DNA of 64,000 nt. Source: a virus. The notes under the pieces were generated by a model. It searched no databases, had not been told where the DNA came from, and saw nothing but the letters and a program-made list of their open reading frames with translations. Position numbers and translations under genes: made by a program. The DNA lies in the IMG/VR virus record IMGVR_UViG_3300046507_000773, positions 124,001 to 188,000 of that record; one strand, given 5' to 3'. Positions 58,631 to 64,000 of the stretch are shown here, one piece after another (position 1 is the stretch's first letter; every line of letters begins with the position of its first letter).

Positions 58631-60190
58631 TTAGCGGTTCCTGATCTGCTCGACCCTCTGCACGAGCAGGATGAAAAAAGTGTGGAACACGTCAATCGGC
58701 AGCAGGTGCGGATAGTTCGGGTTCATCACTTTCTCATCCACTGGCTCACCCGGCTCAACAGGCACTGCCACCAGGCAGACGGTCACGTCGTTGATGTACT
58801 TCTTCACCTCACGGAAGTACACCTCGCTTGCCTCGTTATCGGCACTCATGTCGTCGAGCAGTGCGTCGATGACGTCCTGATCTTCGCCCGTAGTGTAGAT
58901 GACGCCGTTGACGTGGACAGCCTTGATCCAGTGGCCGAATTGGCGCATGTCGCTGGCTTTGCCGTGCTGGTTGATGAAGTCGTTGCGGGCATCGTCCGTC
59001 GGCGGCAGTGCAAATGCTTTGTCGACCATCGTGACGATGTTGTTGATCCAGCGCTGACCCGAGTTGAGGTACTCGTTGACAGTCGGGACCTTCAGCTCGA
59101 TCGAAACGTTCTCGTTCAGGGGCACCATGCGCGGCTGACCGCGGGTGAACTCCTTGCGATACTTTTCCAGATCGTCGTCGGTGACGTTCATGCCGTAGCG
59201 CTGCGACAGGTGTGCGCGTTGCCATGGAGTGAACGCACGGTTGTCGAACCACTGCATCTTCGGGATCGACACGACACCATTGCGAGTCGGCGTTTGCGTG
59301 GCTGCATTGCTCAGCAGTGCGCGGCTATAGTTAAAGCCGTTCGGCCAGATTGCAGCGGCGCCGCCCAGAATGAACGATGGCAGATCGGTGATCAGCATCT
59401 TGTCGCCCAGGTTCTCGATACCGGATTTCAGCGTCGAGTCGTAGACCATGTTGGTCACGAACTGCGAGATACTGCCGGCGAAGAACGAGTTCATGTTCGA
59501 GAACGCCACACCGGTGGTTTCACGGCCCATCTGGATTTTGTCTTCAGCCAGGTGACGCATGAGGTCGATGTAGTTGGCGTCGGAGCCAGCACGAACCGAA
59601 ACCCAGAAGCCGCTATGGGGCAGCATCACTTGGCGCGGCGTGCCACGACCCATCAGGGCGCGCACTTGCAGAACAGCACGTTCGCCGGTCAGCTTTTCGC
59701 CTTCCTTGGCACCGATCTTGACAGCGCCCATGCCGAGCTTGGCGCCTTCGTGGTCGATGAACTGTTTCCATTCGGCGTCAGCACGGGAAGCAGCGTCACC
59801 CAGTGCGTCTCCGTCGTACAGGTTGTTCAGGGACAGCTGGAGAACGTTCAGCCAACGAGCAGCCCGCGGGTCCTTTTCCAGGTCCAGCTTCGGGATCTGT
59901 TCGATGACTTCCTGGATACGCTCTTGCGTTTCCGGCGGCAGTGCCACGACAGGCAGCTTCTGGTTCAGATCCTTGAAAGGCTTTTCTTCCATCGGATTCG
60001 TGTCCATCACAGCGTTGTCGGGCTGTTCACGCGGCGTGAGCTTGATGTGCGTTTGTTCGACGGCGACGACGTCTTCTTGCGTGGCGGGAGCCGCAGCCGG
60101 AGCAGGAGTTGCATCCGGTTGTGCGGTCATATCGGGCGCAGCTTGTGCGCCCGACTCCACCACAGGGTCTTTTTGATCCTGGGTATCCAT
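58631..60190 (-). CDS. Probable virion or assembly protein, 519 residues
   Basis: The first 45 residues are Ala/Pro/Gln-rich and probably disordered. A folded region follows from about residue 75 on. The segment LMGRGTPRQVMLPHSGFWVS near residue 180 and a C-terminal domain (about 400-519) look well ordered. Codon bias is high, as for virion genes. It is the middle gene of a minus-strand three-gene unit. The disordered Ala/Pro leader resembles that of the protein at 63179. No family was recognised. Confidence 0.8.
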   Translation of the reverse strand: MDTQDQKDPVVESGAQAAPDMTAQPDATPAPAAAPATQEDVVAVEQTHIKLTPREQPDNAVMDTNPMEEKPFKDLNQKLPVVALPPETQERIQEVIEQIPKLDLEKDPRAARWLNVLQLSLNNLYDGDALGDAASRADAEWKQFIDHEGAKLGMGAVKIGAKEGEKLTGERAVLQVRALMGRGTPRQVMLPHSGFWVSVRAGSDANYIDLMRHLAEDKIQMGRETTGVAFSNMNSFFAGSISQFVTNMVYDSTLKSGIENLGDKMLITDLPSFILGGAAAIWPNGFNYSRALLSNAATQTPTRNGVVSIPKMQWFDNRAFTPWQRAHLSQRYGMNVTDDDLEKYRKEFTRGQPRMVPLNENVSIELKVPTVNEYLNSGQRWINNIVTMVDKAFALPPTDDARNDFINQHGKASDMRQFGHWIKAVHVNGVIYTTGEDQDVIDALLDDMSADNEASEVYFREVKKYINDVTVCLVAVPVEPGEPVDEKVMNPNYPHLLPIDVFHTFFILLVQRVEQIRNR

Positions 60191-60208
60191 GGTTTCTTTC
60201 TTCAGGTA

Positions 60209-60823
60209 TTAAGCAGCAACCGGCTCTTCGATGACGCGCACCTTGGTACCCAGCGGTACCGGGTTGCCGTACTTGTCTTCTTGCACGGTGGCGCCGTTGT
60301 ACTGCTTGACGTAGACTTCGATCGGGTTCTCGTCGGTGGCAGCTGCGTAGCTGGCCAGGACTTGACGGGTGTGGGCTTGCTGACGTGCCTCGGCGTCCGA
60401 CAGGTACTGGATGATGTCCGCTTTGGTCGGCAGGATGAAGGCGTCGTATTCCGACTGCCAGGCGACGTACTTCTCGACCAGGCCGTAGGTCTTGAAGACT
60501 TCGTCGTAGTCGGCTTCACGGCCGGTGCGACCGGCGTGTTCTGCGCGGATCGGCTTGATCGATTCCAGCATGCGCAGCAGGTCGGTCTGCAGCAGGCGCA
60601 CTTTCATTTCCAGGTCGCCACGCTCTTCCTGGGACAGGAACGCGATCAGCTTGTGGTTCTTCAGGGCGTCCTTGAATTCCAGCGGGATCACCAGGCTTGT
60701 CAGGCAGGCGGCCGAAATCTTCTCGACTTCATCCCAGCCTTTACGGCCTTCGTCTTTGAGGTTTTGGGCCTGTTGTGCAGCTTGCTGGTCGCGGAATTTG
60801 CGAGCGTCGCTCTTCTTGGTCAT
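60209..60823 (-). CDS. Unrecognised 204-residue charged protein
   Basis: The start at 60823 (MTKKSDARKF) follows CTGGAGTAAATGTACC; longer in-frame versions reach into the promoter region. The N-terminal 40 residues form a charged helix. The C-terminal part has a short strand-rich end (VPLGTKVRVIEEPV). High codon bias. First gene of the minus-strand unit 58206-60823. Confidence 0.8.
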   Translation of the reverse strand: MTKKSDARKFRDQQAAQQAQNLKDEGRKGWDEVEKISAACLTSLVIPLEFKDALKNHKLIAFLSQEERGDLEMKVRLLQTDLLRMLESIKPIRAEHAGRTGREADYDEVFKTYGLVEKYVAWQSEYDAFILPTKADIIQYLSDAEARQQAHTRQVLASYAAATDENPIEVYVKQYNGATVQEDKYGNPVPLGTKVRVIEEPVAA

Positions 60824-60982
60824 GGTACATTTACTCCAGTGTGAACTATTATAGAAAGAGGGTGATGCCAAATCTTCTGACGATAGGAGAGCCAGTTGAG
60901 AAACTGTGGCATTTCCGAGAAGTAACGTCAAGGCTATTAAATTTGACGTAACAGTATTTTTTAACTTTTACCTGGAGCACGC

Positions 60983-61813
60983 ATGCTCGACATTTTGGAT
61001 AGTTACCTGGGATCGGCAACTACCCCTGAACTTCACAACATCCTTCGTGAAGCCCATGACTACTTGGAACAAGTCGGGCGTGATGACATCGGCAGTTATT
61101 TCGAGGAACTCCTCATGACTGACGGTGACCGCGATGACGGTGGTACTTTGCAGGCAATCGTTCAGGGGACGCAAGCGATTCTGCATCAGGTCTTACAACA
61201 ACACGGCGTGACCTTGTCTGCTGATACGCCACTTGAAACCTTGACCAATACGCTCAAGGTACTTGTCGCTATCCCCACATATGGTAATACGGGTGAAGTA
61301 CTCGGTATTATCTTGGCTGAACATTCGCCAGGCGTTACGTTTGCAGAAATCGCAGGCATCGTGGGTCACATCGAAGTCGAAACTTACCTCACCTACGTGA
61401 CGGAAATCAGCTCGGCTTTGATCATGCGAATCAAAGAACTCGTTTCGGTGCAAGAAGAAGAAGTGATTACCGAAGAAGAACTCCTGGTTCGTCGACAGCA
61501 CGTTGAGAAGCTGCGGTTCTACTGCACCTTCATCCAGCGCGAACAACTCGAAATCGCCAAGATGATCAAAGACGGCATGCCGGTTGGCTACCCGTTCAAG
61601 GTCTACGCTGATGCGATTGGTCGTCGCTTTGAGACCTTCCCTATTGATAAGATCGCCTACGAGATGTACGGCATGGCTCTCGTTTCGGTCGATGGCACGA
61701 ATAACCCCCGTGCCATTATTAATAGCAACATCAACCAATACATCGCTGACTTGAACGTCATCACGAAAGTGGACGTACTGGTAAGCGACCTTCTTTTGAA
61801 GCTCCATAAATGA
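60983..61813 (+). CDS. Unrecognised 276-residue protein
   Basis: A CTGGAGCACGC ribosome binding site precedes the ATG. The protein is mostly helical and acidic, with a Glu-rich stretch (LVSVQEEEVITEEELLVRRQ) near residue 155. It overlaps the following RNA polymerase gene by ATGA, so the two are translated together. It may be an accessory protein for that enzyme. No motif was recognised. Confidence 0.8.
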   Translation: MLDILDSYLGSATTPELHNILREAHDYLEQVGRDDIGSYFEELLMTDGDRDDGGTLQAIVQGTQAILHQVLQQHGVTLSADTPLETLTNTLKVLVAIPTYGNTGEVLGIILAEHSPGVTFAEIAGIVGHIEVETYLTYVTEISSALIMRIKELVSVQEEEVITEEELLVRRQHVEKLRFYCTFIQREQLEIAKMIKDGMPVGYPFKVYADAIGRRFETFPIDKIAYEMYGMALVSVDGTNNPRAIINSNINQYIADLNVITKVDVLVSDLLLKLHK

Positions 61814-63114
61814 AACGTCGCGAATACTTACTCGCAGCGCTAAAGGCAGGAGAGTACCGCCGTCGTGCATGGCTTTACTCCACCTTCGCGCTGATCCAGG
61901 AAGCTCCGGACGCATGGAAGAAAGAACCCTACGCTTACCGCGTGGTGCAAACCCCGACGGGGTACTTCTTCGTCGATCCGGAAAACAACAACGAGCTTAC
62001 TCAAATCGACGATGCGACGATTGGGCAACCTCTCTTCGCAGTGACGGAACACATCGATCTCAAAGCTGGTGACGTTCCAAACCTCACCAAGGATCTGGCG
62101 CCACGCGTTGGCAACCTTCTGTTTAATTACATCGTGGTTGTCTACGGCCTCAATTCCAAACTTCCTTTCCTGGAAGGCAAAGTCACTGCCGGTAAGATCG
62201 AGGACATGATCTTGGCAAAGCTCAAGGACACTCCCGAGAATGAAGCTGACCGTAAGGATAGCGAAATCTACGTGGACGACTACTTGCGCTTTGCTGACGC
62301 CATGTTCTTCCTTACCTGCCTGTCGCAAATTTGCGTGCCAGCAGCGACGCCCAAATCCATGGTGCCGGCCCCTGGCATTTACGAGTACCGCGATAAGCTC
62401 ATTGCCGAGCAACCTGACCGGCACAACGATCCTGCCTTCGTGGCAGAAGTCGATGCAAAACTTGTGGCTTACGATCGCGAATACCTCAAGGGTGATCGCT
62501 CGTCAGACTTCTACATTAGTGGCAAGTCGTTTGACATCGTGCGTAAAAAGCGTTTCGGTGTCATTGGTGCAGAAAAGGGCATCGAAGAAAACGTGAGCGT
62601 GAAGCTTATTCCGAAATCGCTCGAAGAAGGCTGGGACATCAAGCACTTCCCGGCGATGAACGATTCGCTCCGTACGGGTTCTTACAACCGTGGTGCACAG
62701 ACGGTTCTGGGTGGTGAATCCGTGAAGTGGCTTTTGCGAGCTTCTTCGAACATCTACATCCGGGAAGACGACTGCGCTTCGGAAGTGGGCATCACTCGTC
62801 CTGTAACGATGGACAACTACAAGCTGCTCATCGGCTACTACGGCATCATCGGTGGTAAGACGGTGTTGTTGGACGAAGAAAAGATTCGTCCCTTCATCGG
62901 GAAATACATGGTGTTGCGTTCGCCGCAATACTGCCACACCGAAGGCACCGGCTATTGCAAAACCTGCTGTGGCCCGATGCTCTCCAGTAATCCGACGGGC
63001 CTTTCGATGGCAGTGTCGGACTATGGTAATGCGTTCTTGTACATGTACATGTCTGCAGCGCACGCCAAAGCTACGAAACTGGCAGCGGTAGATATCGAAA
63101 CAGCCTTTACCTAA
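61810..63114 (+). CDS. RNA polymerase beta-prime subunit, C-terminal part (second enzyme, virion set, gp80 position)
   Basis: The 434 residues follow the beta-prime order after the catalytic motif. NLLFNYIVVVYGLNSKLPF matches the bacterial GR-LN-I-P segment. ASSNIYIREDDCASEVGI matches RRLVDVAQD-VV-EEDCGT-GI. The cysteines C375, C383, C386 and C387 (CHTEGTGYCKTCCG) match the second zinc site. SMAVSDYGNAFLYMYMSAAH lies where bacterial enzymes have AAQSIGEPGTQLT-RTFH. It is a second, shorter beta-prime C part besides the one at 52810, so two polymerases are encoded. The virion assignment comes from phiKZ gene order. Confidence 0.82.
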   Translation: MKRREYLLAALKAGEYRRRAWLYSTFALIQEAPDAWKKEPYAYRVVQTPTGYFFVDPENNNELTQIDDATIGQPLFAVTEHIDLKAGDVPNLTKDLAPRVGNLLFNYIVVVYGLNSKLPFLEGKVTAGKIEDMILAKLKDTPENEADRKDSEIYVDDYLRFADAMFFLTCLSQICVPAATPKSMVPAPGIYEYRDKLIAEQPDRHNDPAFVAEVDAKLVAYDREYLKGDRSSDFYISGKSFDIVRKKRFGVIGAEKGIEENVSVKLIPKSLEEGWDIKHFPAMNDSLRTGSYNRGAQTVLGGESVKWLLRASSNIYIREDDCASEVGITRPVTMDNYKLLIGYYGIIGGKTVLLDEEKIRPFIGKYMVLRSPQYCHTEGTGYCKTCCGPMLSSNPTGLSMAVSDYGNAFLYMYMSAAHAKATKLAAVDIETAFT

Positions 63115-63178
63115 TAATCTGACTACGGCACTTTTGTAGACTAGATTTCTATTTATCACCTTTTAAGGAGAGCCACGC

Positions 63179-64000
63179 ATGGCCACCGAAGATCAGAAAC
63201 AGCAGGAACAAGAACAAGGAGCCCAGCAAAATGACGCCACGCAACAACAAGGCGACGGCACTGCTGCTGGCAGCGACGCTGCTACCGCTGCCGCTAGCAA
63301 AGGCACCGACGCTACCGGAACCGATACTGGCGCCACCGGAACTGCTGCTGGCGCAGATGCTGCCGGCACCGCTACCGGTTCGGCCACCGATTCGTCGGCA
63401 AGTGGCGACAACGCCGCTGATCAGCAGCCTGCTCAAGCACCGGCTCCTCAAGAGCCCGCGGCTGCACCTGTCGTACCTGCGCCCGCCCCTGCCCCAGCTG
63501 TGAAGTCGGCGCCGGCACCGAAGGCAGCTCCTGCACCGGCTCCTGTCGTCGCAGCTCCGACCACCGTGGCAGATGCCATCAACGCAGCTGCACCGGGTAA
63601 CAGCCCTGTCCCGTTCTACGAAACGCCCGGCCTGTCGCGCAACGGCTCGAACTGGCTGCGTCGCCTGAACGAGTACATGGAAGCCATGCGTGCCGGCCTG
63701 CCGGTCGACGTCGAAGAAGGCAAGGCATGGCAGAAGGTCCTGTACCGCACCCTGATGAACGTCATCCACAACTCGGACGACGCCGAATTCAGCGTGCTGC
63801 TCAAGATCATTCTGGACCAGTTCGTCGTGCACAAGGACGGCGTCTTCCACCCGAGCCACTCGATGCGCTTCGCTGAGCACATCGAACTGAACGAAGCAGA
63901 ACGCGCAACGTTCTTCAACCTGGTGGACCTGCTGACGATCTCGGCCGACGCCAAAGGTCGCGAACTGCGCCTGCGCCAGGTCGATCTGAACAAGAGCCTG
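63179..64000 (+). CDS. N-terminal part of a probable virion protein with Ala/Pro/Thr-rich leader (cut by window end)
   Basis: An ATG follows TTTTAAGGAGAGCCACGC. The frame stays open for 274 codons to the window end. Residues 1 to about 135 are low complexity: first Gln/Glu/Gly, then Ala/Thr/Gly/Asp, then Ala/Pro with occasional Val and Lys. A folded, helical region begins near residue 145 (LSRNGSNWLRRLNEYMEAMR). Codon bias is high. The leader is like the shorter one on the protein at 58631. Such leaders occur in scaffold-like or head-interior proteins. No family was recognised. Confidence 0.75.
   Translation, partial: MATEDQKQQEQEQGAQQNDATQQQGDGTAAGSDAATAAASKGTDATGTDTGATGTAAGADAAGTATGSATDSSASGDNAADQQPAQAPAPQEPAAAPVVPAPAPAPAVKSAPAPKAAPAPAPVVAAPTTVADAINAAAPGNSPVPFYETPGLSRNGSNWLRRLNEYMEAMRAGLPVDVEEGKAWQKVLYRTLMNVIHNSDDAEFSVLLKIILDQFVVHKDGVFHPSHSMRFAEHIELNEAERATFFNLVDLLTISADAKGRELRLRQVDLNKSL

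Overview
The window is a segment of a large tailed-phage (jumbo phage) genome of the phiKZ-like, nucleus-forming type. The evidence is a set of genes found together only in that group: a phiKZ-type contractile sheath and tube pair, a divergent large terminase, a tubulin/FtsZ-like GTPase (PhuZ type), pieces of multisubunit RNA polymerases split into separate polypeptides, and, directly upstream of one RNA polymerase gene, a large protein in the position that the nuclear-shell protein (chimallin, phiKZ gp54) holds next to gp55. The host cannot be read from the sequence. The moderately high GC and the codon usage would suit a Gram-negative, possibly beta-proteobacterial, host, but this is a guess. 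No tRNA, integrase, transposase or CRISPR array was seen.

Layout. 1-7436 (+): small unrecognised genes, a dihydrofolate reductase with a C-terminal extension, and a short tail-tube paralog. 7520-10470 (-): tail tube and tail sheath. 10685-18271 (+): three large probable virion proteins and the large terminase subunit. 18305-20633 (-): three unrecognised genes. 21034-25507 (+): small genes, two of them paralogous. 25565-26371 (-): one gene. 26529-27536 (+): phage tubulin. 28301-31817 (+): a run of overlapping small genes, several of which look like tandem paralogs. 32258-35453 (+): includes the C-terminal part of a family B DNA polymerase. 35510-37011 (-): an N4 gp49/Sf6 gp66-family protein and one unknown. 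37381-56521 (+): the core block, holding the candidate chimallin, RNA polymerase beta-prime N part, SbcD-like nuclease, SSB-like protein, candidate fifth RNA polymerase subunit, RNA polymerase beta C part, beta-prime C part and an SF2 helicase. 56574-64000: mixed strands, including a DarG/TARG1-like macro domain, probable virion proteins, and a second beta-prime C part that should belong to the other RNA polymerase.

How the genes fit together. One polymerase set (39473, 45657, 50562, 52810) matches in content and order the phiKZ non-virion polymerase genes 55, 68, 71-73 and 74. The gene at 61810 would be part of the virion polymerase (gp80 position). Replication and repair functions (DNA polymerase part, SSB, SbcD-like nuclease, SF2 helicase) are interleaved with them. 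Tubulin and the candidate shell protein would build and centre the phage nucleus. The phiKZ gene-number matches rest on remembered gene order plus motifs, not on an alignment.

Regulatory structure. Hairpins at transcript ends are followed by a recurrent TTTATGCCG tail; at convergent gene ends the motif appears on both strands. A second motif, ACATATYAC with AT-rich flanks, lies upstream of several genes and resembles the phiKZ early promoter element TATATTAC. Four long non-coding stretches contain structured RNA; one holds a tandem duplication whose paired arms change together.
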